From: Rhizobium sp. FY34
Lineage (GTDB): Bacteria; Pseudomonadota; Alphaproteobacteria; Rhizobiales; Rhizobiaceae
Length of the DNA: 64,000 nucleotides
Direction of reading: 5' to 3'
Assembly (NCBI RefSeq): GCF_005222845.1
Contig: NZ_STFZ01000002.1
Coordinates: 1-64,000 of the forward strand
Part shown: positions 45,247-55,016 of the stretch, in pieces
Position numbering within the stretch: position 1 is the first letter of the stretch
How the letters are laid out: each line of letters begins with the position of its first letter
Position numbers and translations under genes: made by a program
Notes under the pieces: generated by a model
Told to the model about the DNA's origin: nothing
The model's database searches: none
The model's input: only the letters and a program-made list of their open reading frames with translations

Positions 45247-45737
45247 TGGCGGAAGACCCCCGCCTCACCCATATCGGCGCCTCTGGCGAAGCGCATATGG
45301 TGGATGTGAGCGACAAGCTGGAAACCGTGCGCATTGCCACCGCGCATGGCTTTGTGCGCATGGCCGCGGAAACGTTGGACATCATCCGCCAAGGCAATGC
45401 CAAGAAGGGTGACGTGATCGGCACGGCGCGGCTGGCCGGCATCATGGCAGCCAAGCAGACGGCCAATCTTATTCCGCTCTGCCACCCGCTGATGCTGACC
45501 AAAGTCACCGTCGCTATTACCGAGGATGAGGACCTGCCGGGCCTGCGGATTGCCGCAACGGCCAAGCTCTCCGGCAAGACGGGCGTGGAGATGGAGGCGC
45601 TGACCGCCGTTTCGGTTGCCTGCCTTACCATTTATGACATGGCCAAGGCCGTGGACAAGGCCATGCAGATCGGCGGCATTGAACTGGTGTCGAAGACCGG
45701 CGGCAAATCGGGCGACTGGCGCCGCGACGGAGACTGA
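45243..45737 (+). CDS. moaC: Cyclic pyranopterin monophosphate synthase
   Basis: The 164-residue MoaC works with MoaA to make cPMP, the first pterin of molybdenum cofactor synthesis. [15 protein letters not shown] begins the family fold, LCHPLMLT holds the active-site histidine region, and [21 protein letters not shown] is the core helix pair. Two adjacent ATG codons (45243 and 45246) can start it; the first overlaps the trpC stop. Confidence 0.96.
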   Translation: MMAEDPRLTHIGASGEAHMVDVSDKLETVRIATAHGFVRMAAETLDIIRQGNAKKGDVIGTARLAGIMAAKQTANLIPLCHPLMLTKVTVAITEDEDLPGLRIAATAKLSGKTGVEMEALTAVSVACLTIYDMAKAVDKAMQIGGIELVSKTGGKSGDWRRDGD

Positions 45738-45741
45738 CATC

Positions 45742-46971
45742 ATGACCGCAGGCCTTCTCCCGGTATCCGAAGCCCTCACCCGCCTTCTGGGGCGCGCCAA
45801 GCCGGTGACGGAGGTGGAGAACCAGCCGCTGCGGGCAGCCCATGGTCGCGTGCTGGCCGACGACCTTACGGCCCGCCTCACCCAGCCACCCTTCCATTCC
45901 TCCGCCATGGACGGCTACGCGCTGCGGGCTGAAGATGCCCCAGCGATCGGTACCGAGCTTGTCGTGATTGGTCAGGCGGCAGCCGGTCATGCCTTTGACG
46001 GTGCCGTCGGACCCGGCGAGGCCGTGCGCATCTTTACCGGCGCACCAGTGCCCGAGGGGGCCGATGCCGTCCTTATCCAGGAAGATGCCGAGCCTCTGGA
46101 CAATAACCGCATCCGCACAAGCTTTGCTGTGACCAAGGGCCGGCATATCCGCCCGCGCGGCCAGGATTTCACGCAAGGCGAAGCCGTGCTGACCGAGGGC
46201 ACGCGGCTTGATTATGCGCGCCTGACGGTGGCCGCTGCCATGAACCATCCGGACCTTCCGGTCTATCGCCGACCGCGCGTGGCCGTGCTGGCAACCGGCG
46301 ACGAACTGGTGCCGCCCGGCGAAAACCCTGCCGCAGCCCAGATCATTGCCTCCAACACATTCGGTATTGCAGCGCTTGTGGAAGCAGCCGGAGGCGAGGT
46401 GATCGATCTTGGCATTGTCGCCGATCGCAGTGCTCTCATCGAGGCCGCTATCGGTGAGGCCGTGAATGCCAAGGCGGATGTGTTGGTGACGCTCGGTGGT
46501 GCCTCCGTCGGCGATCATGATCTCGTTCAGGCAAGCCTGAAGGCCATGGGCATGGAGCTGGATTTCTGGCGCATTGCCATGCGGCCCGGCAAGCCGTTGA
46601 TGGTGGGCTCGCTTGGCGCCATGCAGGTGCTGGGCCTGCCGGGAAATCCGGTGGCAAGCCTTGTCTGCGGCACATTGTTTCTCGAGCCGCTGATTGCCAG
46701 GCTCGCGCATCGCCCAGTGCCGAGCCGTGCCGGACAGGCAATCACCGCCTCTGCGCTTGCCGCCAATGACCATCGCCAGGATTACCTGCGTGCCACGCTG
46801 TCGCGCGACCATGACGGCAATCTGGTGGCCGAGAGTTTTGGCAAGCAGGATTCATCGATGATGAAGATTTTCGCACACGCCGACTGCCTGATCCTGCGCC
46901 CGCCACATGCGCTGGAACTGCCGGCAGGCGCCACCTGCCCTATCCTGTTGCTGCGCCCCTTCGGCGAGTGA
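45742..46971 (+). CDS. moeA: Molybdopterin molybdenumtransferase
   Basis: The 409-residue enzyme inserts molybdate into adenylylated molybdopterin. PPFHSSAMDGYAL, GEAVRIFTGAPVPEGADAV, VLATGDELV and GLPGNPVASL are the MoeA signatures; domain III carries the MoCF fold. The start at 45742 is fixed by the family N-terminus and lies 4 bases after moaC. In rhizobia I know, lexA usually follows moeA; here a photolyase does. Confidence 0.95.
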   Translation: MTAGLLPVSEALTRLLGRAKPVTEVENQPLRAAHGRVLADDLTARLTQPPFHSSAMDGYALRAEDAPAIGTELVVIGQAAAGHAFDGAVGPGEAVRIFTGAPVPEGADAVLIQEDAEPLDNNRIRTSFAVTKGRHIRPRGQDFTQGEAVLTEGTRLDYARLTVAAAMNHPDLPVYRRPRVAVLATGDELVPPGENPAAAQIIASNTFGIAALVEAAGGEVIDLGIVADRSALIEAAIGEAVNAKADVLVTLGGASVGDHDLVQASLKAMGMELDFWRIAMRPGKPLMVGSLGAMQVLGLPGNPVASLVCGTLFLEPLIARLAHRPVPSRAGQAITASALAANDHRQDYLRATLSRDHDGNLVAESFGKQDSSMMKIFAHADCLILRPPHALELPAGATCPILLLRPFGE

Positions 46972-47031
46972 TCCGTTAGGGATAGATACCCGTAACACCC
47001 GGTAGATCCTCATCAATTCGGAGACTGCCGC

Positions 47032-48492
47032 GTGCCTGACGCCCCTTCATCTCCCGTTATCGTCTGGTTCCGCAAAGATCTGCGCCTGGACGATAACGGT
47101 GCACTGACGGCGGCGGCCCAGAGCGGCCGACCGGTGATCTGCGTCTATGTGCTGGAGCCTGCCAGCGACAAGGTGGGGCCGCTGGGCGGTGCGCAGCGCT
47201 GGTGGCTGCACCATTCGCTCCTGGCACTCTCTGACGCTCTTGCGCACAAGGGAAACCGTCTTGTGCTGCGCCAAGGGAAAGCCGCAGACGTTCTGCCGAA
47301 ACTGGCCAGCGAGACCGGCGCGAGCGCCATCTACCTCAACCGACACTACGAGCGCGACGAGATAGATCCGCCGATCTTAAAAGCCCTGCAGAAACACGGT
47401 CTTGAAGTGAAACGCTTCAGGGGTCAGTTGCTGCATGACCCAAAGGCCATGCGCACCGGAACCGGCGGTCCTTACCGCGTCTATACGCCCTTCTGGAAGG
47501 CGCTGGAGAAGGATGGCGAGCCGCGCGAGCCTGTTGATGCACCAGCCTCCCTCCCCGCGCCTGAGAGCCTGCCTGTCTCGGACAATCTGCATGACTGGGA
47601 TCTTTTGCCGACGCGCCCGAACTGGGCTGCGGAATTTCAAGAGCATTGGCTGCCCGGAGAAGCCGGTGCCCATCGGCGGCTGGTTGAGTTCGTCGCAAAG
47701 CCGATCCAGCGCTACAAGGGTGACCGCGACCTGCCGGGGCTGACCGATGCGACATCGATGCTCTCGCCGCATCTGACCTTTGGCGAGATTTCGCCGGCAC
47801 GCGTCTGGCATGCGACGCGCGGCCTTGCGGCCACCAATGATGTCATTCATTTCCGCAAAGAACTTGTCTGGCGCGAATTCTCCTATCACCTGCTGGTGGA
47901 GTTTCCAGCACTTGGCGAGAAGAACTGGAACGATCGTTTCGACGCCTTCCCTTGGAGATTTGACTACCGACAGTTCAGCGCCTGGACGAAGGGTGAGACC
48001 GGCTATCCGATTGTCGATGCCGGCATGCGCCAGCTTTGGCGGCATGGCTATATGCACAACCGCGTGCGGATGATCACCGCCTCATTCCTAATCAAGGATC
48101 TGATGATCGACTGGCGAAAGGGTGAAGCCTGGTTCCGCGATACGCTGCTTGACGCAGACCCGGCCTCCAATGCCGCCAACTGGCAATGGGTGGCGGGCTC
48201 AGGCGCCGATGCCTCACCCTTCTTCCGGGTCTTCAACCCGATCCTGCAGGGTGAGAAATTCGACAGTGACGGCGACTATGTGCGTCGCTTCATCCCGGAA
48301 CTGGCACAACTCCCCAACAAATACATCCATCGGCCCTTCGATGCACCGACGGACATATTGCGCAAGGCCGGCGTCACGCTTGGTGAAACCTATCCAAAGC
48401 CCATGGTCGATCATTTTGCCGCACGCGATGCGGCGCTTGCCGCCTATGCGCAGGTGACAGGCAAGACATCGGAACACGACCCGCGCGATTGA
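47032..48492 (+). CDS. phrB: Deoxyribodipyrimidine photolyase (class I CPD type)
   Basis: The 486-residue enzyme splits UV-induced cyclobutane pyrimidine dimers using blue light and FAD. The N-terminal antenna domain starts IVWFRKDLRLDDNGALTAAA. The FAD domain shows TSMLSPHLTFGEISPARVW, WREFSYHLL, and NRVRMITASFLIKDLMIDWR followed by DADPASNAANWQW. The GTG start has a GGAG site 8 bases upstream. It converges on pyrG with a shared terminator. Confidence 0.95.
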   Translation: MPDAPSSPVIVWFRKDLRLDDNGALTAAAQSGRPVICVYVLEPASDKVGPLGGAQRWWLHHSLLALSDALAHKGNRLVLRQGKAADVLPKLASETGASAIYLNRHYERDEIDPPILKALQKHGLEVKRFRGQLLHDPKAMRTGTGGPYRVYTPFWKALEKDGEPREPVDAPASLPAPESLPVSDNLHDWDLLPTRPNWAAEFQEHWLPGEAGAHRRLVEFVAKPIQRYKGDRDLPGLTDATSMLSPHLTFGEISPARVWHATRGLAATNDVIHFRKELVWREFSYHLLVEFPALGEKNWNDRFDAFPWRFDYRQFSAWTKGETGYPIVDAGMRQLWRHGYMHNRVRMITASFLIKDLMIDWRKGEAWFRDTLLDADPASNAANWQWVAGSGADASPFFRVFNPILQGEKFDSDGDYVRRFIPELAQLPNKYIHRPFDAPTDILRKAGVTLGETYPKPMVDHFAARDAALAAYAQVTGKTSEHDPRD

Positions 48493-48544
48493 GGGTCCTT
48501 TCTCAACCTGACTGAACTTTCTTGTCTTCCTCTGCCGCAACAAA

Positions 48545-48582
48545 AAAAGCCGCTTGTCCTGCGCGAAGGACAAGCGGCTTTT
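48545..48582. terminator. Bidirectional terminator between phrB and pyrG
   Basis: AAAAGCCGCTTGTCCT (48545-48560) and AGGACAAGCGGCTTTT (48567-48582) form a perfect 16-bp stem with a 6-base loop. The A and T runs on either side make it work in both directions between the convergent genes. Confidence 0.93.
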
Positions 48583-48603
48583 CTCGTTTTTAGTCAGGCC
48601 AGC

Positions 48604-50250
<1,647 letters not shown>

Positions 50251-50369
50251 TCATACGAACGATTCCACCAGCCCATATTTTGCTTCGGGTCGGTTAAAGC
50301 TGTTGAAATCTGGACAAAAGAAAACCGGCAGGCTTTCGGCCTGCCGGCATGCGATATTATCCGCGGCCT

Positions 50370-50756
50370 TTATCGGCCGGTCGGAACAGCCGTCGGATCG
50401 ACCGGTGCCGGAGCCGGAGCGGCAGAAGGAGCAGCATTGCCGGATTGGCCGGGGGCTGGCCCAAGCGAATCGAGGATGCCATTGCCGCCGCCCTGCTGCG
50501 TCGCGGGGATCCGGTTCAGAATATCGGTCGGACGCGATTCGTAGCGCGACAGGATGCCAAGCGCCAACGACGTGATGAAGAACAGCGTCGCCAGAATGGC
50601 GGTAGTCCGGGTCAGCGCATTGGCCGTGCCGCGCGCCGACATGAAGCCGGAACCGCCGCCGACGCCAAGGCCGCCGCCTTCAGAACGCTGGATAAGTACG
50701 ACGCCAACAAGCGCCAGCACGATCATGAGATGGATAACGATCAATACGGTCTGCAT
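50370..50756 (-). CDS. secG: Preprotein translocase subunit SecG
   Basis: The 128-residue protein has two membrane spans, MQTVLIVIHLMIVLALVGVV and ATLFFITSLALGILS, around the SecG loop with QRSEGGGLGVGGG. An Ala/Pro-rich tail of about 45 residues follows, as in other alphaproteobacteria. SecG assists SecYE during export. The start at 50756 is fixed by the family; the frame is open upstream. Confidence 0.93.
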   Translation of the reverse strand: MQTVLIVIHLMIVLALVGVVLIQRSEGGGLGVGGGSGFMSARGTANALTRTTAILATLFFITSLALGILSRYESRPTDILNRIPATQQGGGNGILDSLGPAPGQSGNAAPSAAPAPAPVDPTAVPTGR

Positions 50757-50872
50757 ATCAGTCCAGTCCTGCGCGCCTTCAGGCGGCATACACAATGGTT
50801 TGGCCGGCTCTTTACCCGAGCCGGACCGGCATTCCAAGGGGCAAGTGCAAAATGTCCGCGCGTTTTGCGGAT

Positions 50873-51643
50873 TTAAGCCGTCAGCACCTCGTAAGCCCCA
50901 TAGATGGCGAGGAAATCGCTGGCTTTCAAGCTGGCGCCACCGATCAGCGCACCATCAACATTGGCGATGCCCATCAGTTCGCGCGCATTACCGGGCTTGA
51001 CCGATCCGCCATAGAGGATGCGCATGGTTTTTGCCGCATCACCGAAGCGGGCCACAAGTTCGGCGCGCATGAAGGCATGCGCCTTTTCCACATCGTCCAC
51101 CGTCGGCGTCAGACCCGTGCCGATTGCCCAGACAGGCTCATAGGCAATCACGGTTGTCTCTGCGTTAGCGCTGTCAGGCACGGAACCCGCCAGCTGGCGC
51201 TTGAGGATTTCCAGCGTCTGGCCAGACTTGCGCTCGTCTGCCGTCTCGCCGATGCAGATGATCGCAGTCAGATCCGCCGCATAAGCGGCTTCAGCCTTGG
51301 CGCGCACCAGATGGTCGGTTTCGGCATGGTCGCTGCGGCGCTCGGAATGGCCTACGATCACGTATGTGGCAAAGCAGTCGGCAATCATTTCGGCAGAAAG
51401 ATCGCCCGTATGGGCACCGGACTGGTCCTGGTGGCAATCCTGCGCGCCGATCATAAGCGCACTGTCTGTCGAAAGCGCTGTGGCCACATAGAGCAGGGTG
51501 GCCGGCGGGCAGATCAGCGCGTCCACTTTTTCAGCCAGCGGCCCATCCACACCCTCGGCAATCGCCTTGATCTGGTCCAAGGCGGCCCGAGTGCCGTTCA
51601 TCTTCCAGTTTCCCGCAACCAGCGGGCGAACGTCCGGCGTCAT
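50873..51643 (-). CDS. tpiA: Triosephosphate isomerase
   Basis: The 256-residue glycolytic enzyme interconverts dihydroxyacetone phosphate and glyceraldehyde 3-phosphate. Catalytic residues are visible: Lys in AGNWKMNG, His in VIVGHSERR, and Glu in [11 protein letters not shown]. The start at 51643 matches the family. The tpiA-secG-pyrG order on one strand is common in alphaproteobacteria. Confidence 0.97.
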   Translation of the reverse strand: MTPDVRPLVAGNWKMNGTRAALDQIKAIAEGVDGPLAEKVDALICPPATLLYVATALSTDSALMIGAQDCHQDQSGAHTGDLSAEMIADCFATYVIVGHSERRSDHAETDHLVRAKAEAAYAADLTAIICIGETADERKSGQTLEILKRQLAGSVPDSANAETTVIAYEPVWAIGTGLTPTVDDVEKAHAFMRAELVARFGDAAKTMRILYGGSVKPGNARELMGIANVDGALIGGASLKASDFLAIYGAYEVLTA

Positions 51644-51808
51644 GTCGCTTTGCTTCCCTTCGCTCCCGGCCAATCGAACGTGCATAGATGTCGATTGGCA
51701 CCCTCATCTTTTTGGTAGTGTCCGCTTTCTAGCCCGTTCTGGCGGCGATTGGTACGAAAAAGCGGCAGTTTGGTTCAAAAGTGTGGTTAAAGCCCGTGCG
51801 GTACCGGC

Positions 51809-52720
51809 TCAGCCGGCGGTCAACAGGAAGTTCAGAATGTCGCGCCAGTCGCTCATACGCACCGGTGTGCCATGCCCGCCGGTCTGAAACAGCCGGAAAC
51901 GCACCGGATAGGATTTTGCCGCCATCTTCGTGTAGAGCGCAACCTGATCGCCCGCGGCATAGACCTTGTCGTCACTGCCATGGGCTATGTAGATCGGGAT
52001 CTTCAGCCGTGCCGCCGGCGTCGTCAGGAAGCCCGGATCGGGTGCGCCGCCCATGATCACCAGCCCCTTCAGGTAGCGCACGGCCTCCTTGTCGCGGCTC
52101 ACGCTGTGACAGATGAAACTGCCCATCGAAGCGCAGGCAAGGATGACCGGCCGCCCCTTGGACAGTTCGAAGGTGAGGCGGATCAAGGCTGCGATATCGG
52201 CAGCGCCATTCGGATCGAAGGAGCGCATCGAGGGGGCGTAATAGACGCCGCCATTCAGCACTGCGAGATTTTTCAGACGGTTGAAATTGCCGCCAAAGGA
52301 ATAGTCATTGGCGCCGAGGCGGCGGTCCCCGCCCCGCCCGTGAATGAAGATCACCGTGAAGTTTGCGTCATTCAATCGGCCCGCACGCATGACGTCGAGC
52401 TTGGCGCCGCCCAGCGTCAGCGTCTCGTTTTCCTGATATTGACGCACGCGCAGATCGACATAGTTCGATTTCACCCGGCGTTCCGGCTCCTGGTCGCGCT
52501 CGTTGATATCGCGCAGTTCCTGATAGTCGATCACGGCAAAAGCGCCGCCATCGCGTGATTCGAGAACCGTCTGGCGGGAGAAGAGGTCGTCCTTGAACGG
52601 CCGGATCGGCCCATCCTGCGCGGCAGATGCAGCGGTAATGCCGCATAGGAACAGCAAGCCGGACGCCATCACACGCAAATGATCTGTGGACATGCGGGAA
52701 AGGATACGTTTCATCAGCAT
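51809..52720 (-). CDS. Exported alpha/beta hydrolase, lipase/esterase type
   Basis: The 303-residue protein has a signal-type N-terminus (hydrophobic core MASGLLFLCGITAASAA) and an alpha/beta hydrolase fold: oxyanion-loop FIHGRGG, nucleophile Ser in ACASMGSFICH (Ala in the first elbow position instead of Gly), Asp in HGSDDKVY and His in TGGHGTP. The substrate is unknown. The ATG at 52720 is chosen for the AAGG site 6 bases before it. It is divergent from parE. Confidence 0.8.
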   Translation of the reverse strand: MLMKRILSRMSTDHLRVMASGLLFLCGITAASAAQDGPIRPFKDDLFSRQTVLESRDGGAFAVIDYQELRDINERDQEPERRVKSNYVDLRVRQYQENETLTLGGAKLDVMRAGRLNDANFTVIFIHGRGGDRRLGANDYSFGGNFNRLKNLAVLNGGVYYAPSMRSFDPNGAADIAALIRLTFELSKGRPVILACASMGSFICHSVSRDKEAVRYLKGLVIMGGAPDPGFLTTPAARLKIPIYIAHGSDDKVYAAGDQVALYTKMAAKSYPVRFRLFQTGGHGTPVRMSDWRDILNFLLTAG

Positions 52721-52906
52721 GGTCTGCCTTGCTATCCCTGTCTCGACGGCGCAAATCCTGATGCCAAACCTGTTCAACGCGCGCAGGCATCGCGAAAAGG
52801 CCGGTTATCTGGCACACTCGCTGGCGATTCGATAGCCATCGGCGACCGGAAATGCACGGCCCTCGCCGGCTCATTGCGCGCCCAAAGGCCAAATTGACGG
52901 ACCCTC

Positions 52907-54958
52907 ATGGACGATACGACAGACCTTTTCGCCAGCATTCCGACGCCAAGCCCCAAAGCCACTGACGTTGCGCCCGCAGCGGAACAGAAGAGGGCGCCCG
53001 CCCGGCCAGCCGCTGCGTCTGCGTCGGCAAGCGACATCTATGACGCCTCCTCCATCCGGGTTCTCGAAGGCCTGGAACCCGTGCGCATGCGCCCCGGCAT
53101 GTATATCGGCGGCACCGACGAAAAGGCACTGCACCACCTGTTTGCCGAGGTCATCGACAATTCGATGGACGAAGCTGTCGCCGGCCACGCCAATTTCATC
53201 GAGGTGCATCTCGATATGCAGGGCTGCCTGACGGTGACCGACAATGGCCGTGGCATTCCGGTGGAAAACCACCCGCAGGTGCCGGGCAAATCGACGCTTG
53301 AAGTCATCATGACAAAGCTGCATGCGGGCGGCAAGTTCGACGGCAAGGCCTATGAAACCTCCGGCGGTTTGCACGGCGTCGGCGTGTCCGTCGTCAATGC
53401 CCTGTCGGACATGCTGGAAGTCGAAGTGGCGCGCAATCGCAAGCTCTACCGCCAGCGTTTTTCGCGGGGTGTGCCGCAGGGCGGGCTGGAAGAACTGGGC
53501 GATGTGCAGAACCGGCGCGGCACGCGCGTGCGTTTCCATCCCGATCCGCAGATTTTTGGTGACCATGCGAAGTTTGACGCCGGCCGGATTTTCCGCATGG
53601 CGCGCTCGAAGGCCTATCTGTTCGGCGGCGTGGAAATCCGCTGGAGCTGTGATGCGGGCGTGGTTCAGCCTGGCGGCGAGATCCCTGAAAAAGCGGTCTT
53701 CCATTTCCCCGGTGGCTTGAAGGATTATCTGGCGGCCACGCTTGGCAAGGATTTCACCGTAACCCGCGAGATCTTTGCCGGGCGTACGGAAAAGACCGGT
53801 GGCCATGGCGCCATGGAATGGGCTGTCACGTGGTATGGCGGCGATGCCCAGCTTCATTCCTATTGCAACACCATTCCGACCCCCGAAGGTGGCACGCATG
53901 AAGCCGGCCTGCGCATTGCGCTGACCAAGGGGCTGAAGAACTATGCCGAACTGACGCAGAACAAGCGTGCCCGCGAGATCACCACTGATGACGTGATGAT
54001 CTCTGCCGTCGGCATGCTCTCGGTCTTCATCCGCGAGCCGGAATTCGTCGGCCAGACGAAGGACAAGCTGGCGACGGTCGAAGCCCAGCGCATCGTTGAA
54101 AATGCTCTGCGCGATCCCTTCGATCATTATCTCGCCGGCAATCCGGGCGAGGCAGCCAAGCTGCTGGAATGGGTGATCGAACGCGCCGAAGAGCGGCTTC
54201 GCCGGCGCAAGGAAAAGGAAGTCAACCGCAAGACGGCAGTGCGCAAGCTGCGCCTGCCCGGCAAGCTGGCCGACTGCTCGCAAAATACCGCCGAAGGCGC
54301 CGAACTATTCATCGTCGAAGGGGATTCGGCCGGCGGTTCAGCCAAGCAGGCGCGCAACCGCATGAACCAGGCCATCCTGCCGCTGCGAGGCAAGATCCTC
54401 AATGTTGGTAGCGCCAGCCGCGAGAAACTGTCTGCCAACCAACAGATCGCCGACCTCATTCAGGCGCTGGGCTGCGGCACGCGCGGCAAATATCGCGAAG
54501 AAGACCTGCGTTACGAGCGCATCGTCATCATGACCGATGCCGATGTCGATGGCGCGCATATCGCCTCGCTCTTGATTACCTTCTTCTATCAGGAAATGCC
54601 GGAACTGATCCGCGGCAATCATCTCTATCTGGCCGTGCCGCCGCTTTACGTCATCCGCCAGGGGGCGAAGATCGTCTACGCCCGTGACGATGCGCATCGG
54701 GCCGAACTGATGGAAACGGTGTTCAAGAACAAGAAGGTGGAAATCGGCCGCTTCAAAGGCCTTGGTGAAATGATGCCGGCTCAGTTGAAGGAAACCACAA
54801 TGGATCCGGGAAAGCGCACGCTTTTGCGCGTCGGGATCGACGAGGTGGATTTCGAGGGCACGCGGGAGGCCGTCGACAACTTGATGGGCACCAAGGCAGA
54901 TGCGCGCTTCCGGTTCATCCAGGAACGGGCAGCCTTCGCCGACAATCTCGACATCTGA
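52907..54958 (+). CDS. parE: DNA topoisomerase IV subunit B
   Basis: The 683-residue protein is the ATPase subunit of topoisomerase IV, which separates linked daughter chromosomes. It has GHKL ATPase motifs (VIDNSMDEA, TDNGRGIP, GGLHGVGVSVVNALS), the transducer, and a TOPRIM domain with EGDSAGGSAKQARNR and MTDADVDGAHI. The N-terminal 40 residues are Ala/Pro-rich and disordered. ParE rather than GyrB is called because of the QTKDKL and REEDLRYERIVI segments and because it lacks the GyrB-type insertion. Confidence 0.93.
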   Translation: MDDTTDLFASIPTPSPKATDVAPAAEQKRAPARPAAASASASDIYDASSIRVLEGLEPVRMRPGMYIGGTDEKALHHLFAEVIDNSMDEAVAGHANFIEVHLDMQGCLTVTDNGRGIPVENHPQVPGKSTLEVIMTKLHAGGKFDGKAYETSGGLHGVGVSVVNALSDMLEVEVARNRKLYRQRFSRGVPQGGLEELGDVQNRRGTRVRFHPDPQIFGDHAKFDAGRIFRMARSKAYLFGGVEIRWSCDAGVVQPGGEIPEKAVFHFPGGLKDYLAATLGKDFTVTREIFAGRTEKTGGHGAMEWAVTWYGGDAQLHSYCNTIPTPEGGTHEAGLRIALTKGLKNYAELTQNKRAREITTDDVMISAVGMLSVFIREPEFVGQTKDKLATVEAQRIVENALRDPFDHYLAGNPGEAAKLLEWVIERAEERLRRRKEKEVNRKTAVRKLRLPGKLADCSQNTAEGAELFIVEGDSAGGSAKQARNRMNQAILPLRGKILNVGSASREKLSANQQIADLIQALGCGTRGKYREEDLRYERIVIMTDADVDGAHIASLLITFFYQEMPELIRGNHLYLAVPPLYVIRQGAKIVYARDDAHRAELMETVFKNKKVEIGRFKGLGEMMPAQLKETTMDPGKRTLLRVGIDEVDFEGTREAVDNLMGTKADARFRFIQERAAFADNLDI

Positions 54959-54984
54959 TCAGCATAACAGCTGAGGTTGAAGAT

Positions 54985-55011
54985 ATGAGGAAGGCGGATC
55001 GCCTTCCTCAT
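54985..55011. terminator. Hairpin between convergent parE and phytochrome genes
   Basis: ATGAGGAAGGCG (54985-54996) and CGCCTTCCTCAT (55000-55011) form a perfect 12-bp stem with a GAT loop. There is no T-run, so it may rather be an RNA 3'-end stabiliser or a factor-assisted terminator. Confidence 0.5.
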
Positions 55012-55016
55012 GTGCG

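Noticed and set aside
52871..54283. 470-codon open frame opposite parE
   Set aside because: Antisense shadow with no domain; parE motifs occupy the other strand throughout.
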